Of a stretch of DNA of 64,000 nucleotides, positions 30,240-39,464 are shown one piece after another. Position numbers and translations under genes: made by a program. The notes under the pieces were generated by a model. The model worked only from the letters and a program-made list of their open reading frames with translations, did not search any database and was not told the origin of the DNA. Positions within the stretch are counted from its first letter, which is position 1. The number at the start of each line of letters is the position of its first letter. The DNA is from an uncultured Roseiflexaceae bacterium (lineage in GTDB: Bacteria > Chloroflexota > Chloroflexia > Chloroflexales > Roseiflexaceae), in NCBI GenBank assembly GCA_937974195.1, contig CALJIC010000169.1, forward strand, positions 1 to 64,000, written 5' to 3'.

Positions 30240-31304
30240 ATGTCAGCGATCGAGAGTGACAAGATCTTCCCCCTCCTGCAGGAGCTCTGCGCCCTTCCGG
30301 GGCCGACCGGGCAGGAGGAGGCGGTGCGGGAGTGGCTGCGGCGCCGCTGGGCTCCGCGCGCCGCCGAGTGGCACGAGGACGCGGTCGGCAACCTGCTCTG
30401 CCGCATCGGCGGGAGCGGCCCGCGCCTGCTCATCCAGGCGCACATGGACGAGATCGGCTTCGTGGTGCGCTACATCACGTCGAACGGCTTCCTGCTGCTC
30501 GACACCGCGCAGGGGCCGAGGCGCCAGTCGCCCGACCGGCGCTACATGGTGGGCCAGGTCGCGCAGGTCGTCGGGCGGCACGGGGTGGTGGCCGAGGGGG
30601 TGTTCGGCGCCGCCACGGGCCACGTGCTGACCCCGCAGCAGATCGACAAGGCGCACATCGACTACGACGACTTTTTCGTGGACATCGGGGCGCGCAGCCG
30701 CGCCGAGGCCGAGCAGCGCGGCGTCCACGTCGGCGCGGGGGTGATCTGGAGCTGGCCGGCGCGCCGCTTCGGCACGCGCATCGCCGGCAAGGCGATGGAC
30801 GACCGGGCACTGCTGGCGGTGATGGACCTGCTGCTGGACGAGCTCGACCCGCAGGCGCTCCAGTACGAGCTGTGGTTCGCCGCCACCATCCAGGAGGAGA
30901 ACGGCCTGCACGGCGCCCGCGCGCTGGCGCACCAGCACCGGTTCGACGCCATGCTGGCGCTCGACGTCGGGCTGGTGGGCGACGTGCCGACCGTGCAGGA
31001 GAAGGAGTACGACGCGCGCCTCGGCGGCGGCCCGACGCTCGTCCACAAGGACAGCGGCGTCCACTACGACAAGCGGCTCCTGTGGCGCCTGGCGGACACG
31101 GCGCGCGCCGCCGACGTGCCGTTCCAGCACGGGGTCTACGCCAACTACGGCTCGGACGCGATCGTGTTCATCGACCACGGCACGCCGGCGGTGCTGGTGG
31201 GCGTGCCGTGCCGCTACACCCACACCGCCTTCGAGATGATCGAGGAGAGCGACATCGTCGCGACGGTGGCGCTGCTGAAGGTGTTTGTGACCACCCCGGC
31301 GTAG
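30240..31304 (+). CDS. M42-family metallopeptidase (glutamyl aminopeptidase-like)
   Basis: 354 residues, full length for dinuclear-metal M42 aminopeptidases that form TET-type dodecamers. Metal ligands are visible: His in AHMDEIGF (about 67), Asp in KAMDDR (about 187), catalytic Glu in QEENGLHGA (about 219), Asp in LALDVGL (about 242) and a late His in YTHTAFE (about 329). It trims peptides in the cytoplasm. The ATG at 30240 follows a tgaggaag site; earlier in-frame starts at 30222/30225 are less likely. A TAGAAT -10-like box is at 30204-30209. Confidence 0.9.
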   Translation: MSAIESDKIFPLLQELCALPGPTGQEEAVREWLRRRWAPRAAEWHEDAVGNLLCRIGGSGPRLLIQAHMDEIGFVVRYITSNGFLLLDTAQGPRRQSPDRRYMVGQVAQVVGRHGVVAEGVFGAATGHVLTPQQIDKAHIDYDDFFVDIGARSRAEAEQRGVHVGAGVIWSWPARRFGTRIAGKAMDDRALLAVMDLLLDELDPQALQYELWFAATIQEENGLHGARALAHQHRFDAMLALDVGLVGDVPTVQEKEYDARLGGGPTLVHKDSGVHYDKRLLWRLADTARAADVPFQHGVYANYGSDAIVFIDHGTPAVLVGVPCRYTHTAFEMIEESDIVATVALLKVFVTTPA

Positions 31305-31343
31305 CGGCGCCCCGGAACCCTCAGCGCGCAGAACGCATCGAAG

Positions 31344-31381
31344 CACGGAGCCGGGCGGCGTACGAGCCACCCGGCTCCGTG
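31344..31381 (+). terminator. Terminator hairpin after the M42 peptidase gene
   Basis: A perfect 12-bp stem, cacggagccggg (31344-31355) with cccggctccgtg (31370-31381). It lies between convergent genes and so may serve both; no clear T-tract. Confidence 0.6.
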
Positions 31382-31422
31382 TGATCTGGACACAGCCCAC
31401 GGGCCGCCCCGGCCAAGCGGCT

Positions 31423-32943
31423 CTACATGGTGATGCCCTCGGCGCGCAGGCGCGCGAACACCTCCGGGTCGTACTTCAGGATCGGCTGGCGGGCGGCGCG
31501 CACCTCGTCGAGCCGCCGCACCGGCGCGGTGGTGGGCGCCTGGCGCAGCGTCTCCAGGTTCTCGCGCGCCTCGTCGGCGATCGCCAGCAGCGCGTCGCAG
31601 AAGGCGTCCAGGGTGCGCTTCGACTCAGTCTCGGTAGGCTCGATCATCAGCGCCTCGGGGACGATCAGCGGGAAGTAGACCGTCGGCGGGTGGAAGCCGT
31701 AGTCGATCAGCCGCTTGGCGATGTCGAGCGTGCGCAGCTCCGGCGCCCCGGCGACCCGGCCCATCAGCACCGTCTCGTGCATGCAGGAGCGGTCCACCGC
31801 CGGCGGGTAGGTGCCCCGCAGCCGCGCCTGGACGTAGTTGGCGTTCAGCACGGCCGTCTCGCTCACCTCGCGCAGCCCGCGGGCGCCGAGCGTCCGGATG
31901 TAGGTCCAGGCGCGCACGAGCATGCCGAAGTTCCCGTGGAACGTCTTCACGCGGCCGATCGACTTCTCGGGGGTGAACAGCTCGTAGGTCACGCCCTGGG
32001 CGCTCGCGGCTCCGCCCGCCTGCGACCCTTCGCCCCGCACCCGCACCCGCGGGCCGGGCAGGAACGGCGCGAGCGCCGCGGTGCAGCCGACCGCGCCGGA
32101 GCCGGGGCCGCCGCCGCCGTGGGGCGTCGTGAAGGTCTTGTGCAGGTTGTAGTGCATGAAGTCGAAGCCGAGCTCGCCCGGCTTGGCGATCCCGAGGATG
32201 GCGTTGAAGTTCGCCCCGTCGCCGTACATCAGGCCGCCCGCCTCGTGGACCAGCTGCGCCACCTCCATGACCCGCTCCTCGAACAGGCCGAGGGTGTTGG
32301 GGTTGGTGAGCATCAGGCCGGCGGTGCGCGGCGAGAGCTTGCGCCGCAGGTCCTCGAGGTCCACGTTGCCGCGCGCGTCGCTCTTGACCTCCACCACCTT
32401 GTAGCCGGCCATCGCGGCCGTGGCCGGGTTGGTGCCGTGGGCCGAGTCCGGCACCAGGATCTCGGTGCGCTCCGTGTCGCCGCGGTCCATGTGGTAGGCC
32501 CGGAACACCAGGATGCCGGTCAGCTCGCCCTGCGCGCCGGCCGCCGGCTGCAGCGAGACCGCGTCGAAGCCGGAGATCTCGCCCAGGTAGGACTGCAGCT
32601 CGTATATCAGGCGCAGCGCGCCCTGCGAGAGCTCCTCGCCCTGCAGCGGGTGCGCCGCGGCGAACCCGGGGAGCCGCGCCGCCTCCTCGTGGAGCTTGGG
32701 GTTGGCCTTCATGGTGCAGCTGCCCAGCGGGATCAGCGTCGTGTCAATGCTGAAGTTCCGCTGGCTGATGCGGGTGTAGTGCCGGACGACCTCCGGCTCG
32801 GTTAGCTCCGGCAGCCCGGCCAGGTCGTCGGTCCGCAGCAGCTCCTGGGGAAGCTCCGCCTCCGGGACATCCAGCTCAGGCAGGTTCGTCCCATACTTTC
32901 CCGGCGACGAGAGCTCGAAGATCGGCGGCTCGTAGGTATGCAT
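31423..32943 (-). CDS. gcvPB: Glycine dehydrogenase (decarboxylating) subunit 2
   Basis: 506 residues. The PLP-carrying half of a two-subunit P-protein that decarboxylates glycine and passes the aminomethyl group to the lipoyl arm of GcvH. The PLP lysine lies in HYNLHKTFTTPHGGGGPG (about residue 270). PLGSCTMKANP and the GLMLTNPNTLG segment are typical. It is the last gene of the gcv operon, separated from gcvPA by a degenerate kinase gene and a short repeat. The ATG at 32943 follows agggaagcg; an ATG at 32955 lies inside the repeat end and is less likely. Confidence 0.95.
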   Translation of the reverse strand: MHTYEPPIFELSSPGKYGTNLPELDVPEAELPQELLRTDDLAGLPELTEPEVVRHYTRISQRNFSIDTTLIPLGSCTMKANPKLHEEAARLPGFAAAHPLQGEELSQGALRLIYELQSYLGEISGFDAVSLQPAAGAQGELTGILVFRAYHMDRGDTERTEILVPDSAHGTNPATAAMAGYKVVEVKSDARGNVDLEDLRRKLSPRTAGLMLTNPNTLGLFEERVMEVAQLVHEAGGLMYGDGANFNAILGIAKPGELGFDFMHYNLHKTFTTPHGGGGPGSGAVGCTAALAPFLPGPRVRVRGEGSQAGGAASAQGVTYELFTPEKSIGRVKTFHGNFGMLVRAWTYIRTLGARGLREVSETAVLNANYVQARLRGTYPPAVDRSCMHETVLMGRVAGAPELRTLDIAKRLIDYGFHPPTVYFPLIVPEALMIEPTETESKRTLDAFCDALLAIADEARENLETLRQAPTTAPVRRLDEVRAARQPILKYDPEVFARLRAEGITM

Positions 32944-32952
32944 CGCTTCCCT

Positions 32953-33047
32953 CATTGTCAGAAGTTACGCGGTGGCCACGCCCCGCACCCTTTGCAGAAT
33001 CCCCCTGTCAGAGGGTGGACGGCACGACCGCGTAAGTCCTGTCATTG
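32953..33047. repeat. MITE-like 95-bp element with imperfect terminal inverted repeats
   Basis: The left end, cattgtcagaagttacgcgg (32953-32972), matches the inverse of the right end, ccgcgtaagtcctgtcattg (33028-33047), at about 16 of 20 positions. The core aggacttacgcgg also occurs at 26168. No coding capacity. It lies between the degenerate kinase gene and gcvPB. Confidence 0.55.
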
Positions 33048-33112
33048 TTCTCAATCAGCGTTCTCCGCGAAGAGAGGCCACCCGCACCGCCGAATCCGAT
33101 CAGCGCGAGCGT

Positions 33113-34096
33113 CTACTGCTCGGGCAGGCCTTCCTTGAACGTGATCAGACCGTTCAGCAGCGCCCGCCAGCGGGCGGCGCCCCGGTCGCCGGGCGGCAGC
33201 GCGGCGAGCTGCTCGAGGCACAGCAGCGCCCGGTAGGGGCGCAGCGCGGCCTCGCGCACCTGCTCGTAGGCGCGCTGGGTGGCCAGGTCGTAGGCGTTGC
33301 CGTAGCCGACGCGCAGGCCGAAGTAGCGGCTGCCGGCGAACGCTTCGAACAGCAGCGTGTGGTCCCAGGGCGGGCTCCAGCCCTGCGCCCGGTCCCAGCG
33401 CGTCAGGCCGCTGATCGCCCAGGTGTTTCCGCTCCGGCGGACCAGCACGGTGTCCGGCTCGAGGCCGGCGCACACCAGCGCCGCCTGCGCCCCGGGCGGG
33501 TGGAAGCCCTCGTCGAACCACCTGCTCACCACCTCGGCGTCGCCCGCGCTGAGCTGCCCGCTGCGCCGGGTCGCCTCCAGGGCGCTCGCCACACGGGCCA
33601 GCGCGTAGCTGCGCTCGTCGTCGGCGGCGGCCGGGTCAGGGCCGGCCAGGGCGCCGTAGCGGGCGCAGGCGATGCGGTGGATGCGGTAGGCCGCCTCGCC
33701 CAGCCGCTGGCCGAGCTTGTAGAGATCGCCCTCCGCGATGCGCGCCGCGACCGCGGAGAGCGGCTCGCCCGGCAGCTCGCTCGTCAGCAGCCACGGGGCG
33801 CCCACCAGCTGCCCGGATGTGTCGCTCGCGCGCACCTGCGGCACCGGCAGATCGACCTCGGCGCTCAGCATGTCGAGCGCGGCGTGGGCCGTCTCGGCGC
33901 CCACGGGGCTCTCGTACACCAGCAGGCTCAGCCGGTCGCCGCCCGGAACCTCGAGCGTATAGCGGCCGCCCGCGTGCTGGCGCGCGTCCTTCAGCCGCTC
34001 GCCGGCGTGAGCAGCGATGGCCTCCAGTTGTTCCCTGGTGAGTTCCACGCGTTCCGCTGCCATCTCTTCCGGCCAGGTGACAGGCCGCCCCGTCAC
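33113..34096 (-). CDS. Degenerate APH-fold protein (apparent pseudokinase) inside the gcv operon
   Basis: 327 residues with the overall pattern of APH-type phosphotransferases. The catalytic loop position, normally HGD(L)xxxN, reads CAGLEPDT (about 206-213), and the metal-binding Asp position (VIDW) reads AISGLTRW (about 226-233). The key His, Asp, Asn and second Asp are therefore all missing. The frame is clean and codon use matches its neighbours, so it is a kept gene rather than debris. The GTG start at 34096 lies 3 bases after the gcvPA stop, pointing to coupled translation; an ATG at 34063 is an alternative. A regulatory or binding role is inferred. Confidence 0.75.
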   Translation of the reverse strand: MTGRPVTWPEEMAAERVELTREQLEAIAAHAGERLKDARQHAGGRYTLEVPGGDRLSLLVYESPVGAETAHAALDMLSAEVDLPVPQVRASDTSGQLVGAPWLLTSELPGEPLSAVAARIAEGDLYKLGQRLGEAAYRIHRIACARYGALAGPDPAAADDERSYALARVASALEATRRSGQLSAGDAEVVSRWFDEGFHPPGAQAALVCAGLEPDTVLVRRSGNTWAISGLTRWDRAQGWSPPWDHTLLFEAFAGSRYFGLRVGYGNAYDLATQRAYEQVREAALRPYRALLCLEQLAALPPGDRGAARWRALLNGLITFKEGLPEQ

Positions 34097-34099
34097 TCA

Positions 34100-35440
34100 T
34101 CACCCCGCAAACTCGCGGAGCGCCTCCACCAGCCCGTCGATCTCCGCACGGCTGTTCATCTCGGTCACGCACAGCAGCATCGTGTTGGCGAGCTGCGGGT
34201 AGTCCTGCGACAGATCGTAGCCGCCGATGATGCCGCGCTCGCGCAGCGCCGCGTTCACCTCGGGCACCGGGCGCGGGCAGCGGACCGCGAACTCCTTGAA
34301 GAACGGCCCGCGGTCGAGCACCTGGTAGCCGGGGAGCTTGGCGATCTCCGCCGCGGCATAGTGGGCGCGGTGGTAGCACAGCTCGGCCACCCGGCGCATC
34401 CCCTGCCGGCCCATCAGGCTCAGGTAGACGGCCGCGGCGAGCGCCATCAGCCCCTGGTTGGTGCAGATGTTGCTGGTGGCCCGCTCGCGGCGGATGTCCT
34501 GCTCGCGCGCGCGCAGCGTCAGCACGTAGCCGAGCCGGTTCTCCACATCTCTGGTGACCCCCACCAGCCGGCCGGCGATCTTGTGGACGTACTGCTGCTT
34601 GCAGCAGAAGATGCCCAGGTAGGGGCCGCCGAAGCTCAGGCCTGCGCCGAGCGACTGCCCCTCCGCGGTGGCGATGTCCGCCCCGGCGTCGCCCGGGGTC
34701 TGGAACAGCCCCAGCGCGATCGGGTCGAAGTGGGCGACGAACAGCGCCCCGGCGGCGTGGGCCGCGTCGGCCAGCGGCTTCCAGTCGTGCAGCGCGCCGA
34801 AGAAGTCCGGGCTCTGGACGACCAGCGCGGCCGTGCCGGCGTCCACCAGCGCCGCGGCGTCGGCCGGCGTGGCGTCGGGGCGCTCGTCGATGACCAGCTC
34901 GATGCCCGAGCCCTGCAGCAGGGTATGCATCACCGCCCGGTACTGTGGGTTGACGCCCGCGGCGACGACCACCTTGCGGCGGTTGCGCGTCGCGGCGACG
35001 GCCATGATCGCCGCTTCGGCAAGCGCCGTGCCGCCGTCGTAGTGCGAGGCGTTGGCCACATCCATGCGGGTGAGCGAGCAGATCAGGCTCTGGTACTCGA
35101 AGATCGCCTGGAGCGTCCCCTGGCTGACCTCCGGCTGGTACGGGGTGTAGGCGGTGTAGAACTCGCCGCGGCGCAGGATCTGGTCGACCGCGGCCGGCAC
35201 GAAGTGGTTGTAGGCGCCGGCGCCGAGGAAGATGCTGTGGCTGCCGGCGTGGGCGTTCTGGCCGGCCATGGCGTTGAGCTCGCGCCGCAGCTCGATCTCG
35301 GACATGGGGCGCGGCAGGTTGAGCTGCGGGAAGCGCACTGCCTCGGGCACGGCGGAGAACAGCTCCTCGATGCGCTCGATGCCGATCGTCGCCAGCATCT
35401 CGGCCCGGTCGGCGTCGGTGATCGGAATATAGTGGGACAA
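34100..35440 (-). CDS. gcvPA: Glycine dehydrogenase (decarboxylating) subunit 1
   Basis: 446 residues, the usual size for the N-terminal-half subunit. It forms the P-protein with GcvPB. Family segments include the start HYIPITDADRAEML, GAGAYNHFVPAAVDQI, YTPYQPEVSQGTLQ and ATSNICTNQ. The start is a TTG at 35440, chosen because GGAGG lies 6 bases upstream and no nearby ATG fits the conserved N-terminus. It is third in the order gcvT-gcvH-gcvPA. Confidence 0.95.
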   Translation of the reverse strand: MSHYIPITDADRAEMLATIGIERIEELFSAVPEAVRFPQLNLPRPMSEIELRRELNAMAGQNAHAGSHSIFLGAGAYNHFVPAAVDQILRRGEFYTAYTPYQPEVSQGTLQAIFEYQSLICSLTRMDVANASHYDGGTALAEAAIMAVAATRNRRKVVVAAGVNPQYRAVMHTLLQGSGIELVIDERPDATPADAAALVDAGTAALVVQSPDFFGALHDWKPLADAAHAAGALFVAHFDPIALGLFQTPGDAGADIATAEGQSLGAGLSFGGPYLGIFCCKQQYVHKIAGRLVGVTRDVENRLGYVLTLRAREQDIRRERATSNICTNQGLMALAAAVYLSLMGRQGMRRVAELCYHRAHYAAAEIAKLPGYQVLDRGPFFKEFAVRCPRPVPEVNAALRERGIIGGYDLSQDYPQLANTMLLCVTEMNSRAEIDGLVEALREFAG

Positions 35441-35556
35441 GAAAGGCCTCCGTTCCTGGTTCGAACGTCGCACGCGGAGCGTCACACGCGCCCGCGAGAG
35501 CGCTGCGCCGCCTCGACATCGCAGGCGCGCGAGCACGCAGCGTGCGAGCGTGCAAC

Positions 35557-35946
35557 CTAATGGGCGCTCGCCTCGACGTGCCGCTCGTACGCCTCGGCGC
35601 TCATCAGCGCGCCGACTCCCTCGGCGACGCGGATCTTCACCAGCCACCCCTCGCCGTACGGGTCGCTGTTGATGAGCTCGGGGCTGTTCAGCAGCGCCTC
35701 GTTCACCGCAATGATCTCGCCGGCCACCGGCAGGTACAGGTCCGAGGCGGCCTTGACCGACTCGACCGCGCCGAAGATGCCGCCGGCCTCGAAGCTGGCG
35801 CCGACCTCGGGCAGATCCACGTACACCACATCGCCGAGCGCGTCCTGCGCGTAGTCGGTGATGCCGACGGTCGCCTCGTCGCCCTCGATGCGGATCCACT
35901 CGTGGGTTTGGGTGTACTGCAGCTCGGGCGGGGTGTTGAAGGCCAT
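35557..35946 (-). CDS. gcvH: Glycine cleavage system H protein
   Basis: 129 residues. The lipoyl carrier that shuttles the aminomethyl intermediate between P, T and L proteins. The lipoylation lysine lies in AVESVKAASDLY (about residue 64). THEWIRIEGDEATVGITDYAQDALGD is the classic N-terminal signature. The ATG at 35946 was chosen because GAGGAG lies 8 bases before it. Confidence 0.96.
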   Translation of the reverse strand: MAFNTPPELQYTQTHEWIRIEGDEATVGITDYAQDALGDVVYVDLPEVGASFEAGGIFGAVESVKAASDLYLPVAGEIIAVNEALLNSPELINSDPYGEGWLVKIRVAEGVGALMSAEAYERHVEASAH

Positions 35947-36009
35947 CGCGTTGCTCCTCCTCATCCCTGGCGGGGCTATGGGGGCCACAGGCCCCGAAAG
36001 AGACATCCT

Positions 36010-36030
36010 TGGAGGGGTGATGCCCCTCCG
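36010..36030. repeat. Palindromic intergenic repeat between gcvT and gcvH
   Basis: A palindrome of the form ttggaggggtgatgcccctcc, of the same general kind as the ggagggcc-ggccctcc elements elsewhere. It lies in the 93-base gap between the gcvT stop and the gcvH start. It may slow or stabilise the operon transcript. Confidence 0.4.
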
Positions 36031-36039
36031 AACCTCGCC

Positions 36040-37152
<1,113 letters not shown>

Positions 37153-37193
37153 GGCAGCACCCCTCTCGAACTTACGCTACGAGACGACGTTCA

Positions 37194-37240
37194 TGCAAAA
37201 CGCGGACAGAATCAGGCAGCTCGCCTGAACTCTGTCCGCT
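37194..37240 (-). terminator. Riboswitch-controlled terminator ahead of gcvT
   Basis: Minus-strand hairpin: gcggacaga/tctgtccgc outer stem (37202-37210 with 37231-37239) and tcaggc/gcctga inner stem. It is followed by a gttttgc tract. It overlaps the 3' end of the second glycine aptamer and is the likely expression platform. Confidence 0.75.
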
Positions 37241-37410
37241 GACCTGAGAGATGCCTCGCCGGAGCGAGTTTCTCCGTCGGTGCCGGCGCCATAGCGCGGC
37301 TCTCCAGAGTGCCGTCCGGGCGCAGTCCTTGAACCTGAGAGTTTCGCGCGGGGATCGGCGGCCCCGGCTTGCTCCTTCGGCGACCGCGAGCGGTGCTCTC
37401 CCGCGCCCAT
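37236..37410 (-). promoter_or_regulatory. Tandem glycine riboswitch
   Basis: On the minus strand two aptamer-like units follow each other. Unit 1 has gcgggagagcaccg, gccgaaggagcaag and actctcaggttcaaggac (about 37331-37407). Unit 2 has tggagagccgcg, gcaccgacggagaaact and atctctcaggtcag (about 37238-37310). These are the conserved GGAGAG, CACCGAAGG and CTCTCAGG blocks of the gcvT RNA family. A terminator hairpin follows, and gcvT starts about 85 bases after the second unit. Glycine binding should set expression of the whole gcv operon. A TATAGT -10-like box (minus strand, near 37437-37442) may be the promoter. Confidence 0.88.
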
Positions 37411-37524
37411 CATCCGGCCTGTCTGCTGTTTGCGGTACTATACCACACTTCGGCCACAGCCAGCCGATGTGCGGTGCGGCAGGGTGATGGGCCGCCCGCG
37501 GCGCCCGCAAGCCCGAGGGGCCGC

Positions 37525-38523
37525 TCAGTGCCTTTTGAAGATCGAGGTGCGGATGTGCAGTTCCTCGCCGCATGCCGCGCAGCGACCGCCGTCCAGCCCC
37601 GCGGCCTTGACCACGCCGCCCGAGCGGTCGATCACCGTCGCGCTGCAGGCGCTGCAGGCGGTGGCCTGCCCGGCCTCGGGGCCGTAGACGAACAGCAGCC
37701 CCGCCTCGTGGCCGGCCCGGCGCGCCCGCGCCACCGCCGCCGCCGCGGCCGAGCCCGCGTCGCCCGGCAGCACGTGCCAGGGCGTGTGCGGCCCGAGCGT
37801 CTCCAGGATCCAGCCGGCCAGCCCCGCCAGCTGCTCGGGCGTGTCGTTCACGCCGGGGTGCAGCCGCGTCGTCACCTCGATGTGCACCCCCCAGCGGCGG
37901 CGCGCGTGGGCCGCCACCTCGAGGATGCCGCGCCACTCATCCGCGCCGGTCAGGCGCCGGTAGGCGCCGTCCTCGAACGCCCGCAGGTCCAGGCTGATGC
38001 CGTCCAGGTAGTGGCCGAGCTGGTCGAGCGCGGCCAGCGTGGCGTAGCCCGACGTGACCAGCGCCGTGTAGCGGCTGTTCGCCCGGCAGGTGCGCAGCAG
38101 GTCTAGCACATACTCGTGCGCCACCGACGGGTCGCTGTAGCTCCACACCACCCCGCGGCAGAGCTTGTCCAGCGCCACGCTCGCCACCCGCTCGGGGTCC
38201 AGCTCCCGGCGGCGCTGCCCCTCCTCGGGGACGCGGCCGTACTGCCCGCGCTGCTGGTCGGCGGGGAAGGCGTAGCCCCAGCCGCCGATCGACAGCACCG
38301 GGGTGCCGGGGAAGAAGTGCCACAGCCGGTGCTCCTCGACCGGCCCGACGTTCGCCGCGCTGACCAGGCCGTGGTTCGTCACGGCGATGCCGCCGCCGGT
38401 GTGGGTGCGCACCAGGCAGCGCCCGACCTCGCCGTCGCCGAGGGAGCAGCACCACTGGCACACGCCGCAGCGCAACCTGCCGTCCGGCAGCGGCTCAACA
38501 AGCTCGGTGAGACGGGTGGTCAT
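37525..38523 (-). CDS. Radical-SAM-like protein (AmmeMemoRadiSam type) lacking the cluster cysteines
   Basis: 332 residues. It aligns by pattern with the AmmeMemoRadiSam/PFL-activase-like family. It has an N-terminal Cys cluster (C19, C22, C25, C26, C36), the lead-in FHF.PG.PVLSIG, and a C-terminal double-CxxC rubredoxin-like ribbon (about 291-322). Where active members have GCNxxCxxCQN, this protein reads GYAFPADQQR (about 83-92), so all three [4Fe-4S] ligands are missing. The frame is clean and the TIM-barrel strands (ISLDLRAF, THIEVTTRLHPGVND-like) are preserved. It probably has no radical-SAM activity. AGGAG precedes the ATG. It lies immediately upstream of the gcv leader. Confidence 0.75.
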   Translation of the reverse strand: MTTRLTELVEPLPDGRLRCGVCQWCCSLGDGEVGRCLVRTHTGGGIAVTNHGLVSAANVGPVEEHRLWHFFPGTPVLSIGGWGYAFPADQQRGQYGRVPEEGQRRRELDPERVASVALDKLCRGVVWSYSDPSVAHEYVLDLLRTCRANSRYTALVTSGYATLAALDQLGHYLDGISLDLRAFEDGAYRRLTGADEWRGILEVAAHARRRWGVHIEVTTRLHPGVNDTPEQLAGLAGWILETLGPHTPWHVLPGDAGSAAAAAVARARRAGHEAGLLFVYGPEAGQATACSACSATVIDRSGGVVKAAGLDGGRCAACGEELHIRTSIFKRH

Positions 38524-38560
38524 AAACCTGCTCCTGCTAGCGTTCTCATGGGCGATGGGG

Positions 38561-38566
38561 TATAAT
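38561..38566 (+). promoter_or_regulatory. -10 box TATAAT for signal peptidase gene
   Basis: A perfect TATAAT about 40 bases before the lepB ATG; no good -35 is seen. The start of the divergent radical-SAM-like gene is 38 bases away. Confidence 0.5.
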
Positions 38567-38604
38567 GCCAGCGCTGAAAAGCGCAGAGCACAGCGAAGGA
38601 CTCA

Positions 38605-39348
38605 ATGGACGAACGACCTCTCCGGCGCAGACTAGGGCTCGACGACAGCACCGCGGTGGTCGAGCAGGCGGCGCCCCCCGATCTCCTCGGCGCCCCCACG
38701 GCAACGGAGCACGCCCCGGTGGGGGTGCGCAGCGTGGTGCGCGAGCTGCTCGAGACAGCAATCTTCATCCTGCTGGTGTTCCTGATCGTGCGCGGCGTCG
38801 TGCAGAACTTCAAGATCGAAGGCCAGAGCATGGAGCCGAACCTCCACAGCGGCCAGTATATCCTCGTCAACAAGCTGGTGTACTTCCACTTCGATCTGAA
38901 CGCGCCGCTGCGGCTCCTGCCCGGCAATGCCGACCTCCCGCCGCGCATGGTCTACCCGTTCACCATGCCCCAGCGCGGCGACGTCGTCGTCTTCGAGTAC
39001 CCGAACGACTTCAGCAAGGATTATATCAAGCGGGTGATCGCCCTGCCAGGTGAGACGGTCGTGATCCGCGACGGGCAGGTGTACGTCAACGGCATACCGG
39101 TGGATGAGCCCTACCTCCAGGGGGTGACGACCAACTGCCGCGTCGAGGACCCGTGCGCGAACGGCAACCCGATCACGGTCCGGCCCGGCACGGTGTTCGT
39201 CCTGGGCGACAACCGGATGAACAGCAGCGACTCGCGCGAGTGGAACGAGCTGCCGCTCGACCGGATCATCGGCAAGGCCTGGGTCTCGTACTGGCCGCGC
39301 GACTACTGGGGCGTGATCGAGACGCCTACCTACGCCTCCCTACCGTAA
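38605..39348 (+). CDS. lepB: Signal peptidase I
   Basis: 247 residues. It cleaves signal peptides at the outer face of the membrane. One N-terminal transmembrane helix (about 47-66) follows a 45-residue cytoplasmic tail. The catalytic Ser is in EGQSMEPNL (about 75) and the Lys in YIKRVIALPGE (about 141). GDNRMNSSDSREW is the late conserved box. GAAGGA precedes the ATG. A pair of Cys near 175-181 (NCRVEDPC) is unusual and may form a disulfide. Confidence 0.95.
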   Translation: MDERPLRRRLGLDDSTAVVEQAAPPDLLGAPTATEHAPVGVRSVVRELLETAIFILLVFLIVRGVVQNFKIEGQSMEPNLHSGQYILVNKLVYFHFDLNAPLRLLPGNADLPPRMVYPFTMPQRGDVVVFEYPNDFSKDYIKRVIALPGETVVIRDGQVYVNGIPVDEPYLQGVTTNCRVEDPCANGNPITVRPGTVFVLGDNRMNSSDSREWNELPLDRIIGKAWVSYWPRDYWGVIETPTYASLP

Positions 39349-39384
39349 TCCAGTATGGGCAGGACTTCAATAGTCCATCGGTCA

Positions 39385-39464
39385 TGTGTAATGCGTAACT
39401 CGTCGTCCGCCGGGGGTTCAGCGGTTTCGGGCCGCGTTTCGTCGTAGGCATTACGTATTACACA
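39385..39464. repeat. Long-range inverted repeat ending at the start codon of a glycosyltransferase gene
   Basis: Arms 39385-39398 (tgtgtaatgcgtaa) and 39451-39464 (ttacgtattacaca) pair over 14 bases with one G-U. The second arm abuts the ATG at 39465. The 52 bases between the arms show no gene. The arms are AT-rich compared with their surroundings. Confidence 0.6.

Noticed and set aside
33001..33112. A transposase remnant near the MITE-like element
   Set aside because: No frame in either direction shows a transposase motif; the sequence is too short and only ends are recognisable.
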